Below are positions 52,991-62,003 of a stretch of 64,000 nt of DNA, in pieces. Made by a program: the position numbers and the translations under genes. This DNA is from Coriobacteriaceae bacterium (lineage in GTDB: Bacteria > Actinomycetota > Coriobacteriia > Coriobacteriales > QAMH01). The stretch is taken from positions 1,240,001 through 1,304,000 of the forward strand of contig DAJPGJ010000001.1 of the NCBI GenBank assembly GCA_025992705.1. Reading direction: 5' to 3'. Position 1 is the stretch's first letter; every line of letters starts with the position of its first letter. The notes beneath the pieces are model-generated. The model did not search any database, was not told the origin of the DNA, and was given only the letters and a program-made list of their open reading frames with translations.

Positions 52991-55141
52991 CTAGAGCTTC
53001 TCGATAGTGCCGAGGCACATGGTGTAGTTCGCCTGGCTCGAGATCGGATCAAGATCCTCATCGATGCCGAGATAGTTGTAATTGGCATCGACCCAACCAC
53101 CGGGGACATAGATCCAATCCTCCCTGAGTATGGGCGTGACCTCGGCCTTGATCGTAATCGACCCGCGCGGCGAACTCACCCTGAGCCAATCTCCGTCCTC
53201 GATGCCCAATGCTGCGGCACGGTCGCTGTTGACCATCGCGCGTGCCTCGGGCTGCATCTCGCGCAGCCATGGGATCGTGCGGCGTTGCTCGTGCACGTAC
53301 ATGGGGCCGGAACGGCCCGTGAACACGACATAAGGATACTTCTCGGCAAGTTCGGGCTTGCTGCGGGGAGACTCGGAGCTGTCCTCCCAGTTGGGAAGCC
53401 CGTCGAAACCGTTTTCGAGCAGCACCTCGGAGACGATGTTGACCTTGCCTCCCGGTGCACGGAAGCCCGCCTTCGCGAACTTCTCGTACTCGATGATGCC
53501 GTACTCGAGCCCATGCGGATGAGCGAGCAGCTGCTCGTAGGTGATGCCCGAGGGCTTGAGGCACTCGTCGATGTACCAGGTGATGTCCTCGCTGGGGAAC
53601 TCCTCGACAAAGCCGCAAGCGCGCCCGAGCTCGATCATGATTTGCGTGTCCGGCTTGGCCTCCCCCACTTGCACGGTTTTCTGGCGTAGCGTGATCTCCG
53701 GGAACCATGAATCGGACTTGAACCACTCGGGCTCGGTGCGTTCGAGATACGTTGCCGCCGGTAAAACGAGATCACCGCACTGGGCGGTCTCGCTCAAATA
53801 CGGATCGATGGTCGCGATGTAGTCGACCTTGGCAAGCGCAGCCATGGTGACATCGGGCTGCGGTTGCGTGACGACTGGATTGGCACCCTGGAAGATGGCG
53901 ACCTTGATCTTGCCTTCGGCCATGGTACGCAGAACGTCAGGTGTGGGCAGCAGCCCCTGGCCATTGAAAAGCAGGGGAAAGCGCGAGTCTTCGGGATTGT
54001 AGGGCGGAACGTGGAACATCATCGTGGGACCGGCGGGTTCGAAATCGGGCAGCACTTTGTCGATGAGCGTGAACTCCGGATTGCGCGCCGGGCTCTTTTG
54101 CGTGAAGAGATCGCAGCCTTCGCGGTCAAGATGGCCCGTGATGGTGCGCAGGATGCAGAGCGCACGCGTGGTCTGCGTGACGTTTACGCGTCCCTCGAGG
54201 CCGTGCCCGGAGGTGATGGAGGCCCGTGGCGTGGTCGCGTACTCGCGGGCCAGTGCCGTGATGTCATCGGCCGGAGCGCCGCAAATCTCGGCCGCCCACT
54301 GCGGCGTATACGCGATGCCGAGCTTGTTGTCGCCATTGATGTGCGCCGTGAGCTTGGCGAGACCTGGGTCGTTGGTGTACTCGTCGACGAAGTCGCGATC
54401 CCAGAGGCCCTCGTTGACGATGACGTGAATCATGGCGAGCATCATGGCGAGGTCGGTGCCGGGCTCGACTTGGATGAAGGTGTCGGCATGCGCGCCAAGG
54501 TGGAAATGCAGCGGGTCGATAACGACGAGCTTGGCTCCGCGTTCCTGCGCATCGTAGATCTTCTTGATGGCGGGTGCGCATGAAAACGCCGGTTGCTTGC
54601 CCCAGAAGATCATAAGGTCGACGTTAGGATAGTCGACAAAGGACGGCATGCCGCCGTAGGTCATCCCCTCGGCAATCGCACGCGGCACGAAGCACTCCGA
54701 GGCGCCCATCCCCACCTCGGTGCCCACGCAGTGCGCGAAGCGCTGCGTCATGTCGTAGGTAAAGCCCCAACCGCAGGCCTGACCGCGGCAGATGGAGACG
54801 GACGTGGGCCCGTACTGCGCAACGGCCTCGTTGATGCGCGTGGCCAGTTCGCGAAGCGCCTCGTCCCAGCTAATCCGTTCGAACTCGCCACTGCTACGCT
54901 CGCCCACGCGACGCATGGGATATATGACCCTGCGCGGATCATGCGCGATCTGCGGCGCGGCAAGCCCCTTGGAGCACAGGGCGCCGTTCGTGCGCTTGTT
55001 GCCGGGAACGCCATGAGCGAACACGACATGGTTGTCGCGCACGTCAACGAACATCGGACAAGTGTTGTGACAGCCACCACACACCGTCGCGATGGTCTCG
55101 ACCTCCATACCAACAGCCGAACCCTGAACAGCATCGCTCAT
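52991..55141 (-). CDS. Molybdopterin oxidoreductase catalytic subunit (DMSO reductase family)
   Basis: A 716-residue enzyme. An N-terminal [4Fe-4S] site is formed by Cys21, Cys24, Cys28 and Cys56. The stretch GASECFVPRA places Cys150 where the family's Mo/W ligand usually sits, more like polysulfide, thiosulfate or formate enzymes than DmsA, which uses Ser. C-terminal molybdopterin-binding domain about 590-716. There is no twin-arginine signal, so the enzyme should stay in the cytoplasm. The start MSDAVQGS follows AGGAGG. Substrate unknown. Confidence 0.87.
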   Translation of the reverse strand: MSDAVQGSAVGMEVETIATVCGGCHNTCPMFVDVRDNHVVFAHGVPGNKRTNGALCSKGLAAPQIAHDPRRVIYPMRRVGERSSGEFERISWDEALRELATRINEAVAQYGPTSVSICRGQACGWGFTYDMTQRFAHCVGTEVGMGASECFVPRAIAEGMTYGGMPSFVDYPNVDLMIFWGKQPAFSCAPAIKKIYDAQERGAKLVVIDPLHFHLGAHADTFIQVEPGTDLAMMLAMIHVIVNEGLWDRDFVDEYTNDPGLAKLTAHINGDNKLGIAYTPQWAAEICGAPADDITALAREYATTPRASITSGHGLEGRVNVTQTTRALCILRTITGHLDREGCDLFTQKSPARNPEFTLIDKVLPDFEPAGPTMMFHVPPYNPEDSRFPLLFNGQGLLPTPDVLRTMAEGKIKVAIFQGANPVVTQPQPDVTMAALAKVDYIATIDPYLSETAQCGDLVLPAATYLERTEPEWFKSDSWFPEITLRQKTVQVGEAKPDTQIMIELGRACGFVEEFPSEDITWYIDECLKPSGITYEQLLAHPHGLEYGIIEYEKFAKAGFRAPGGKVNIVSEVLLENGFDGLPNWEDSSESPRSKPELAEKYPYVVFTGRSGPMYVHEQRRTIPWLREMQPEARAMVNSDRAAALGIEDGDWLRVSSPRGSITIKAEVTPILREDWIYVPGGWVDANYNYLGIDEDLDPISSQANYTMCLGTIEKL

Positions 55142-55165
55142 ACGATTGCCCTCCTTCTCGTACAT

Positions 55166-55197
55166 GAAGGCCCGCATGCATGTGCAAGCGGGCCTTT
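55166..55197. terminator. GC-rich hairpin between lipoprotein and molybdoenzyme genes
   Basis: AAGGCCCGC (55167-55175) and GCGGGCCTT (55188-55196) form a perfect 9-bp stem with a 12-base loop. The U tract is only short on either strand, so termination of the lipoprotein message is plausible but not sure. Confidence 0.45.
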
Positions 55198-55226
55198 CTT
55201 CGCAATAAAATGATCGCACGGGGTGG

Positions 55227-55622
55227 CTATGACGCCTGGTCACCCCGTGTGAAAATCATCGTTGTCTCGCCGTCATCGCTCGTGAGCTTGCCTTCTGCCA
55301 ACGTGAAGATGGCATCACCCTCACCGGCAAGCGTGAGCGTCATCTGCGTGGCGCTATTGACCTTCCACGTGGCATCTATGCTCTGGCCAAACATGATGAA
55401 GTCTGCCGAGCCATCCTCGTTGAGCGTCATGTTGATGGGCATGTTCATCTGCTTGAGGATTGTCGCGTCCACCGTACCCAGATCCGCATCCTCGATTGTC
55501 TCGAGCTCCCAGGCACCGACGAAGTTCGCCTTGGAGTCTCCGCCGCCGCAACCGACAAGCGCGAGGCACAGCGTGCACGCGCAGGCAAGCGTCACGAAAA
55601 CGGCAACTAGTTTCTTGGCCAT
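55227..55622 (-). CDS. Small lipoprotein of unknown function
   Basis: A 131-residue lipoprotein. Signal peptide with a lipobox ALVGC (Cys near residue 25), then a beta-rich domain beginning NFVGAWELETIED and containing GSADFIMFG and TTMIFTR, the pattern of small lipocalin-like or DUF4923/DUF5640-type domains often seen in Firmicutes and Coriobacteriia. No catalytic motif. GGGAGACC precedes the ATG. 86 bases with a hairpin separate it from the molybdoenzyme operon. Confidence 0.75.
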   Translation of the reverse strand: MAKKLVAVFVTLACACTLCLALVGCGGGDSKANFVGAWELETIEDADLGTVDATILKQMNMPINMTLNEDGSADFIMFGQSIDATWKVNSATQMTLTLAGEGDAIFTLAEGKLTSDDGETTMIFTRGDQAS

Positions 55623-55736
55623 GTTGGTCTCCCTCATCGCAATGAAAAAACACGTCGATTATATCGCGATGCACGGGGAATGCCAAAGACTGCGGCACGC
55701 CCAATGATGCGTTGCAAAGAAGGCCGTCACCACGCG

Positions 55737-58499
55737 CTATGCAGGAAGCAGGACACCCTCCAACGCAGTCAGCAAACCGTCAATCTCGATTGGCTTGGCG
55801 ATGTGCCCATCCATGCCGCAATCAAGCGCCTTCTGGCGATCCTCTTCGAATGCATCGGCGGTCACGGCCAAGATGGGAATGTGCGAGATAACCGGATCGT
55901 CCATGGAACGCACGATGGCCGCGGCCTCATACCCGTTCATGACCGGCATCTGGATATCCATGAGCACTAACTGGTAGTAGCCGGGTTCGGCATTGGACAG
56001 ACGATCGATCGCATCCTTTCCATCAACCGCCTGCTCGACCACGAAACCCGCATCCTCCAACAAGGTGGTGGCGATCTCGCGATTGAGGAGATTGTCATCC
56101 ACGAGCAGGATGCGCAGGCCATGCAGCTGTTCGGAAAGCTCCTGGCGTGCGTATCCCTCCTGAACCGCAATGGCGTCCTTCTCCAGCACCTCGAGGGGCA
56201 ACATTACGCTAAAGGTGCTGCCCTCGCCCTTCACGCTAGTCACGCTGATGTCTCCGCCCATCATGTCCACAAGACGCTTGGCGATTGACATGCCCAGGCC
56301 GGTGCCCTGCGTGCCAGAAAGCGTCGAAGTCCGCTCGCGCTCGAACGGGTCGAAGATGTGTTTGATGAACGCCTCGTCCATGCCGATGCCGCTATCGGCG
56401 ATCGTCATCGTGTAATTCGCCTTTCCATCGGCATCCGAGGCGGCTTCGGATATCGAGAACGAGACCGAACCGCCGGAAGGCGTGAACTTGACGGCATTAC
56501 CGAGTATGTTGAGTAGCACCTGCTTCAGCTTGAGCTCGTCGCACATGACAATCGGATGATGCAATCCGGAGAGGTCGACATCGTAGTGCAGACCCTTCTC
56601 GCTGACCTCGGACTGGACGATGGAGCCGAGGTGCTCCGTCACCTCCATGAGATCACACGGCTTTTCCTCGACCGAGGCCTTTCCTGATTCGATACGGCTC
56701 ATGTCCAAGATGTCGTTGATGAGATCGAGCAAGTGGGTGCTGGAGGCCTGAATCTTGTTCAGGTAGTCCTCGACACGCTCGACATCGTCGATGTGATTGG
56801 TCGCCAGCGTCGTGAAGCCGATGATGGCGTTCATGGGCGTACGAATGTCATGGCTCATGTTGGAGAGGAACAGGCTCTTTGCCTCGTTGGCACGGTTGGC
56901 GCGCTGTAGTGCCTCCTCGAGCTGTTCCTTTCGCTCGATCTCCTCGCGCGTCTCGCGATCGACGTTGCGCAAGCCCATGACCACCAAGCGGCCATCACCG
57001 GAGTCCTCCGCCCATGATCCGGCACGCACGAGCGTCACCTGGCGGTACCCCATCACGCCGTCGACAAACGAGCGGTACATGACGTTGATGCGCTTGCGCT
57101 CCTCGAGTTCCTCGCGCACGCGGTCGCGTGCGAGCATGTCGCATAGCATGGATCGATCGTCAGGCAGTGTTCGGATGTTCACGTAGTCGTAGAGGGACTT
57201 CTCGTAGGTCAGAGGCCCGTCAAAGATGTCCTTCAGCTCTTCGTCCGCGTCGTCCGAGATGCGCAGGAGCTCTCCCCTGCCGGTATTCAGGTCAAACGAA
57301 CACACGACCAGGTAGTTTACGCCCAGGGCGCGTATGAAGGACTGTTGGCGCCGTTCACGACGTTCCTCCTCGTGCTTCTGATCGGAATAGTCCAGCAAGA
57401 AGCGCTGATACAAAAGCTCGCCTTCTTGCTCTATCAGCTTGGCGCTCCCGAGCACGTGCAGAATCTTGCCGTCCTCGTGATGAACGCTGTATTCAAAGCT
57501 CACGCTATCGCCCGCCTGTTTGAGCGTAGCGAACTTCTCGCGTAGCATCTCCTTGTCGGAGTCGACGACCGAATCGGCCACCATGTCGAATCCGTGCGCG
57601 AGCAGGTCCTCCTCGGATTCGTACCCGAGAATGTCAAGCGCCGCCTGGTTCACGCCGATGACGCGCGTACCGTCAAGTGTGTGCGTGAGAACGCCGCAAT
57701 CCATGGCGGTGAACATGTTTTCGAGCGTCTGGTTCTTCTGAAGCAAGTCACGCTCGTAGGCACGCTCTTGCGTCACGTCAATCGCGACGCCCACGGTGCC
57801 CATGACGCTACCATCGAGATCGTATAGCGGTGACTTGTAGGTTGTCAGGAGCTTCGTGCCACTGCCGCTCTGAACCACCTCTTCGGAAACGCAGGTCTTG
57901 CGCGTGGCCATGACCTGAGCCTCCGACTCGATGCAGGCGGGATCATCTGTCTCGACATCCCAGATGTAGGCATGTCCGCGCCCCTGCACGTCATCCTTCT
58001 CCTTGCCGACCGTTTCGCAGAAGCTATCGTTGACCTTCTCGTGAATGCCATCGGCCGTCTTGTACCAGACGAGGCAGGGAATCGAATTGATGGTGACTTC
58101 GAGGAACTGCGCGGTCTCCTGCGCATCCGCCTGCGCCTTGCGATGCTGTTGCCAATGATCGAAACGCCAGACGAGCTCCTCTGCGGGCATGCCGTCGGGC
58201 CAGACGTCATAAAGCTCGGGCAAGAGGCCCATCGTCTCGGCCGAACGCTCGGGAGCCACGAGCGCGATCACGTCGCAGTGCTCCTCCTTGTCCTCGAGGA
58301 AGTCCTGCAAGACCCAGGTATCGACCTCCCTGCCCAGCGAAACGAGCGTGAGATCGGCGTCAAGCGCCACATGCGCATCGAAAACGGGTGCGGAAACGAA
58401 GCGGTGCGTGAAGGGAGCGAGAGCGGGAACTGCCCGAAGGGCCTGTACGTTCTCGTCATCGAGGCCGACAAGATAGATGCTGAGTTCCCCTTGGTACAT
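55737..58499 (-). CDS. Hybrid sensor histidine kinase with PAS domains
   Basis: A 920-residue kinase without membrane segments. Order: an N-terminal receiver-like domain without a clear phospho-Asp (1-130), two PAS domains (about 136-253 and 256-376), a third PAS-like part (about 395-520), HisKA with the phospho-His in SNMSHDIRTPMNA (near 546), HATPase (about 650-770; DSGIGMDEAF, GTGLGMSI) and a C-terminal receiver domain (about 795-913) with the Asp in LVLMDIQMPVMNG. It should sense a cytoplasmic signal. No output regulator lies next to it. GAGGAG precedes the ATG. Confidence 0.9.
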   Translation of the reverse strand: MYQGELSIYLVGLDDENVQALRAVPALAPFTHRFVSAPVFDAHVALDADLTLVSLGREVDTWVLQDFLEDKEEHCDVIALVAPERSAETMGLLPELYDVWPDGMPAEELVWRFDHWQQHRKAQADAQETAQFLEVTINSIPCLVWYKTADGIHEKVNDSFCETVGKEKDDVQGRGHAYIWDVETDDPACIESEAQVMATRKTCVSEEVVQSGSGTKLLTTYKSPLYDLDGSVMGTVGVAIDVTQERAYERDLLQKNQTLENMFTAMDCGVLTHTLDGTRVIGVNQAALDILGYESEEDLLAHGFDMVADSVVDSDKEMLREKFATLKQAGDSVSFEYSVHHEDGKILHVLGSAKLIEQEGELLYQRFLLDYSDQKHEEERRERRQQSFIRALGVNYLVVCSFDLNTGRGELLRISDDADEELKDIFDGPLTYEKSLYDYVNIRTLPDDRSMLCDMLARDRVREELEERKRINVMYRSFVDGVMGYRQVTLVRAGSWAEDSGDGRLVVMGLRNVDRETREEIERKEQLEEALQRANRANEAKSLFLSNMSHDIRTPMNAIIGFTTLATNHIDDVERVEDYLNKIQASSTHLLDLINDILDMSRIESGKASVEEKPCDLMEVTEHLGSIVQSEVSEKGLHYDVDLSGLHHPIVMCDELKLKQVLLNILGNAVKFTPSGGSVSFSISEAASDADGKANYTMTIADSGIGMDEAFIKHIFDPFERERTSTLSGTQGTGLGMSIAKRLVDMMGGDISVTSVKGEGSTFSVMLPLEVLEKDAIAVQEGYARQELSEQLHGLRILLVDDNLLNREIATTLLEDAGFVVEQAVDGKDAIDRLSNAEPGYYQLVLMDIQMPVMNGYEAAAIVRSMDDPVISHIPILAVTADAFEEDRQKALDCGMDGHIAKPIEIDGLLTALEGVLLPA

Positions 58500-58739
58500 T
58501 GACTCATCTCCTCTTCCGCACAATGAGGGCCGGCGTCATCGCGAGTCCGCGATGCACCATTCTGCATATTGTATGATTTCGCGCGCACGCATGGAACGAA
58601 AGCGTGCATGTAAACCGCTCCGCGTCGATGCTGCTCCCCCAGTCGGTCGTTCTGCGACCGCTGAAGCGCACCGAGAGACGTGTGATGCGCTAGAATCACG
58701 AAAACGAAAATCGACATTACGTCTTCGAGGAGGAAGCGC

Positions 58740-59720
58740 ATGGACCCCAACAAGCGACCCGACGACATGGAACGTATCACGACCCCCGAGCTCGCCCAGG
58801 CATTCATCGACGAGCAGGTGCAGGCCATACGCGAGCAGGTCGGCGACCGCAAGGTGCTGCTGGCTCTTTCCGGTGGCGTTGACAGCTCGGTCGTGGCTGC
58901 GCTACTCATCAAGGCAATCGGCAAGAACCTCATCTGCGTGCACGTGAACCACGGCCTCATGCGCAAGGGCGAGTCCGAGCAGGTAGTGGACGTCTTCCAG
59001 AACCAGATGGACGCCAATCTCGTCTACGTGGACGCCACGGACCGCTTCCTGGACCTGCTGGCCGGCGTCGACGAGCCCGAGACCAAGCGCAAGATCATCG
59101 GCGCGGAGTTCATCCGCGTATTCGAGGAGGAAGCGCGCAAGGTCGGCGACGAGGTTGACTTCCTCGCCCAGGGCACCATCTATCCCGACATCCTCGAATC
59201 CAAGGACGGCGTAAAGGCGCACCACAACGTCGGTGGCCTGCCCGAGGACCTGCAGTTCGACCTGGTCGAGCCCGTCAAGCTGCTCTACAAGGACGAGGTG
59301 CGTGTGGTCGGCCGCGAGCTCGGCCTGCCCGAGTCCATGGTGGAACGTCAGCCCTTCCCGGGTCCGGGCCTGGGCGTGCGCTGCCTCGGCGCCATCACGC
59401 GCGACCGCCTGGAGGCGCTGCGCGAAGCCGACGCCATCGTGCGCGAGGAAATGGAAGCGGCCGGCGTGGGCGCCTGGCAGTACTTCGCCGTGGTGCCCGA
59501 CATGCGCGCCACCGGCGTGCGTGACGGCGTGCGCGCCTACGAGTGGCCGGCGATCATCCGCGCCATCAACACCGTGGACGTCATGACCGCGACGGTGCCC
59601 GAGCTGGACTGGGAGCTGCTCAAGCGCATGACCGACCGCATCACCCACGAGGTTCCCGGCATCTGCCGCGTGTGCTACGACCTCACGCCCAAGCCCGTCG
59701 GCACCGTGGAGTGGGAATAG
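58740..59720 (+). CDS. guaA: GMP synthase, ATP-pyrophosphatase subunit (no amidotransferase domain)
   Basis: A 326-residue protein equal to the C-terminal two-thirds of GuaA: PP-loop SGGVDSS (near 43), the GMP synthase C-terminal dimerisation part with PFPGPGLGVRCLG (near 205) and the end TPKPVGTVEWE. It turns XMP into GMP with ATP and ammonia. The glutaminase domain that normally forms the first 190 residues is absent and not encoded next to it, so the split archaeal-type arrangement is likely. GAGGAGGAAGC precedes the ATG. Its 3' end borders a mobile element. Confidence 0.9.
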   Translation: MDPNKRPDDMERITTPELAQAFIDEQVQAIREQVGDRKVLLALSGGVDSSVVAALLIKAIGKNLICVHVNHGLMRKGESEQVVDVFQNQMDANLVYVDATDRFLDLLAGVDEPETKRKIIGAEFIRVFEEEARKVGDEVDFLAQGTIYPDILESKDGVKAHHNVGGLPEDLQFDLVEPVKLLYKDEVRVVGRELGLPESMVERQPFPGPGLGVRCLGAITRDRLEALREADAIVREEMEAAGVGAWQYFAVVPDMRATGVRDGVRAYEWPAIIRAINTVDVMTATVPELDWELLKRMTDRITHEVPGICRVCYDLTPKPVGTVEWE

Positions 59721-59833
59721 TAATAGAACATTTGTTTGTGATTTTCATACGGTTTCTAGCGGTTCCAATGGCGACCGATGACGACATTTCAGAACGTCCG
59801 CACCTGCAAACCGCATGATTCCGAAATCAGATA

Positions 59834-60139
59834 GAAACTCACAAGGCTCCTCGAAAGAATCGAGGAGCCTTTTCGTTTCCGCAGGTAGACGCATGGTCGG
59901 TTGTCACCCCATGGCAAACGGGCATGGGTCGAACGAGCCTGAAACGACTCGAACGGAACCGAAGGGAACCGACGCGAACCGAAGAACCTGCAAGCCGACG
60001 AGAGGCAATGATGGCGGGAGGCTTGCAGGTGCCGCCGAAAATCGACGAAACTCAAACGAAACTCACCCGGAAAAACGAAACTCAAGAATGACGGATGCCC
60101 CTGGCGGAGAGCCTGGAAGTGTCATTCTCGCAAACTCAC
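59834..60139 (+). repeat. AAACTCA direct repeats (candidate integrase arm-binding sites)
   Basis: GAAACTCA at 59834, ACGAAACTCA at 60045, 60056 and 60075 (the first two 11 bases apart), and a CAAACTCA at about 60132. Direct repeats next to an attachment site are typical for lambda-type integrase arm sites. Confidence 0.55.
59843..59873 (+). terminator. Rho-independent terminator downstream of guaA
   Basis: AAGGCTCCTCGA, loop AAGAA, TCGAGGAGCCTT, then TT. A perfect 12-bp stem, 122 bases after the guaA stop. Confidence 0.85.
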
Positions 60140-60200
60140 GAAGACGGTCGGATTTCGCTATTACTCCTCCCGAGTAGCAGCAGAGGGCTTGCGGGCCAAA

Positions 60201-61451
60201 CTACCAATCCCTGGAAGTGGGCAAGCGCAACCCTTCGAGATCGTCCCTGAATTCTTCGAGCATGCGCTTGAGGATGGGAATCGCTTTCAGCTCGCGGGTG
60301 GCTTGGTCCTTCGCCTCCTGGGGATAGTCCTCGGGAAGTCGCTCTGCGCCGTACGGGTCGGGGGCCTCTGACATCTCCTCCTCGAATTCGGAATGACGTT
60401 CGCGAAGAAGGATCTCGAAGCCTTTACGTTCTTCCTCGTCTTGGAAGATGACGACGGTTTCGAGGAACCGCCTGCGCGCTATCCTGGCATCGCCGTAGTT
60501 CTCGTCGAAGAAGAACTCGTTCAGGTTCCAATCCAAAGAATCCCTTGTGTAGTAGCAATACATGAGATTGAAATCCAGGCTGCGCCGATTCCAGCGCACG
60601 AAGGAACGCGACGGGGCGGGCGCGAAATACCTGCCGCCGTCGAGGGCGATGCCGAGAGTGTCGAATATGCGAGTCTGGAAATAGCGGATCTCGATCATAT
60701 ACCAGCTCGGACTAGGGTCTGTCTGGTTCAGCATGTAGTACTCGTAGCCGTCCCGCTCGTCGTCCGAATAATGGCAGACGGTAAACTCCGGAGCGTACAG
60801 ATAATACTTGTCCTCCGTGCCGACCACCTCGGAGAGAAACCTCCAATGCTCCTTGTCTTCGAGCATCACCTTCACCCTCGCAAGAGGAGATTCGTCGAGC
60901 GAGAAGTGATGGCGCCAGATGTCCTCCACTTCGTTCCACGACGCTCCTTCGTCTATGGGCGTGTTCGAGTCGACGCGTCGCGTGTGGACCATATGCGCGC
61001 GCACTTTCCCCGACCCTTTCGAGAGGGAATAAGGCATATCCTCCCGCCTGCTCACGACGCATAGGATGTCTATTGTTCCCCCGTCAAGCTCCATTGGCTC
61101 CACGACCGCGAAGGGAGGCTGACCGTTGTCCCATTTTGTCTTCGAGAGCATATCGACGATCATCTGGTTCGCCTTCCGTTCGGCATGATCATTGTTCTCG
61201 ACATCGCACACCGAATAGCCCTCTTCCTCGTCTATGCCGATGAAGAGGTACGACACGTCGCTCTCGAGATTGTTGGCAAGGCATAGTATGTCGTGGATCA
61301 GCTCGGAATTGTCTTTGTGCCACTCCTTCTTGAAGTCCCAGTAGGCGCCTTCGCGCTTCAATGCGATGAGCTTCGGAGCCTCTTCTTGGATTCTTGATAG
61401 AAGGCTGCCGATAAGGCGCGCCCTCGAAATCCTCCTCGAATCGCCTAGCAT
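60201..61451 (-). CDS. AlbA_2/Schlafen-like N-terminal domain protein
   Basis: A 416-residue protein. Residues about 33-150 look like the AlbA_2 (Schlafen core) domain: YWDFKKEWHKDNSELIHDIL, then LANNLESDVSYLFIGIDEEEG and IDILCVVSR. The rest (about 170-416) is unfamiliar and rich in Tyr, Trp, Phe and acidic residues, with no AAA or helicase motif. It overlaps the XRE gene by 7 bases (ATGCTAG), so the two are coupled. Such pairs in mobile elements are often cargo with defence or regulatory roles; that is inference. Confidence 0.6.
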   Translation of the reverse strand: MLGDSRRISRARLIGSLLSRIQEEAPKLIALKREGAYWDFKKEWHKDNSELIHDILCLANNLESDVSYLFIGIDEEEGYSVCDVENNDHAERKANQMIVDMLSKTKWDNGQPPFAVVEPMELDGGTIDILCVVSRREDMPYSLSKGSGKVRAHMVHTRRVDSNTPIDEGASWNEVEDIWRHHFSLDESPLARVKVMLEDKEHWRFLSEVVGTEDKYYLYAPEFTVCHYSDDERDGYEYYMLNQTDPSPSWYMIEIRYFQTRIFDTLGIALDGGRYFAPAPSRSFVRWNRRSLDFNLMYCYYTRDSLDWNLNEFFFDENYGDARIARRRFLETVVIFQDEEERKGFEILLRERHSEFEEEMSEAPDPYGAERLPEDYPQEAKDQATRELKAIPILKRMLEEFRDDLEGLRLPTSRDW

Positions 61452-61864
61452 CCGCCAATCCCCATCTTCCAGGACTCGTATTCCTCGGGGGTTATCTCTC
61501 CGCGGTCGAGCGCATCCACCTGGGATTCCCAGGCCTTGATGGCGGCGGCGAGCTTAGGCGCCTTCTCCGCGCCGGGCGCGACGGCGAGCCTGCCTCCGCC
61601 GACGGGCCTGAGCCCGAACTCCTCCTCGATCCTGAAGAGGAGCTCGAGGGCGTCCCTGACGGATTCAGCCTGGACGGGCATGAGGGCCTCGGGGGCGACC
61701 CCGAGGGCGCCTGCAATCGCATCCAAGGCGGAGCCCTTCAGCGCCCTCCTGCCCGCCTCGTAGTTTCTGATGGCCGCGTCGGTGCAGCCGGCCCTCTCAG
61801 CGAGCTGCCGTTGCGTCATCCCCCGCGACTCGCGCAATGCCCGTATGCGGCTTCCCGTCGTCAT
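61445..61864 (-). CDS. XRE-family transcriptional regulator
   Basis: A 139-residue protein with an N-terminal helix-turn-helix (about 5-60: SRIRALRESRGMTQRQLAERAG and AIRNYEAGRR) and a C-terminal helical part ending EEYESWKMGIGGC. The start MTTGSRI follows GAGGAGGAG; longer frames would run into the operator region. Three AGAAC-N6-GTTCT operators lie directly upstream between it and the excisionase gene, so it probably represses itself and the integration genes. Confidence 0.85.
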   Translation of the reverse strand: MTTGSRIRALRESRGMTQRQLAERAGCTDAAIRNYEAGRRALKGSALDAIAGALGVAPEALMPVQAESVRDALELLFRIEEEFGLRPVGGGRLAVAPGAEKAPKLAAAIKAWESQVDALDRGEITPEEYESWKMGIGGC

Positions 61865-61898
61865 CTCTCCTCCTCTGATCGTTTTCCCCATGATACTA

Positions 61899-61979
61899 GA
61901 GAACAAAAACGTTCTCAATTTGTCTTGACCGAACATTTTCGTTCTGTTAGTGTCACGAATTACAGAACGTTTCTGTTCT
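61899..61979. promoter_or_regulatory. Triple operator and divergent promoter of the element's regulator and xis-int
   Basis: Three palindromes of the form GAAC-N6-GTTC: 61899-61916 (GAGAAC-N6-GTTCTC, full), 61930-61945 and 61964-61979 (AGAAC-N6-GTTCT). A promoter TTGACC (61925-61930), 17 bases, TAGTGT (61948-61953) toward xis has site 2 in its spacer. On the minus strand TAGTAT at about 61898 would be a -10 for the XRE gene with site 1 beside it. Confidence 0.75.
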
Positions 61980-62003
61980 GTTCATCGAACGAAGGAGGAA
62001 GAT

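Larger units (their letters stand above)
59721..60200. other. 480-bp region holding terminator and probable integrase arm sites
   Basis: No gene supported. It holds the guaA terminator, AAACTCA repeats, a run of GGAACCGA-like repeats (about 59945-59990) and a 10-bp inverted repeat CCTGCAAGCC/GGCTTGCAGG (about 59989-60028). Confidence 0.65.

Noticed and set aside
58644..58660. Hairpin CGGTCG-TTCTG-CGACCG upstream of guaA as terminator or riboswitch
   Set aside because: Only 6 bp, no U tract and no match to purine riboswitch sequence features.
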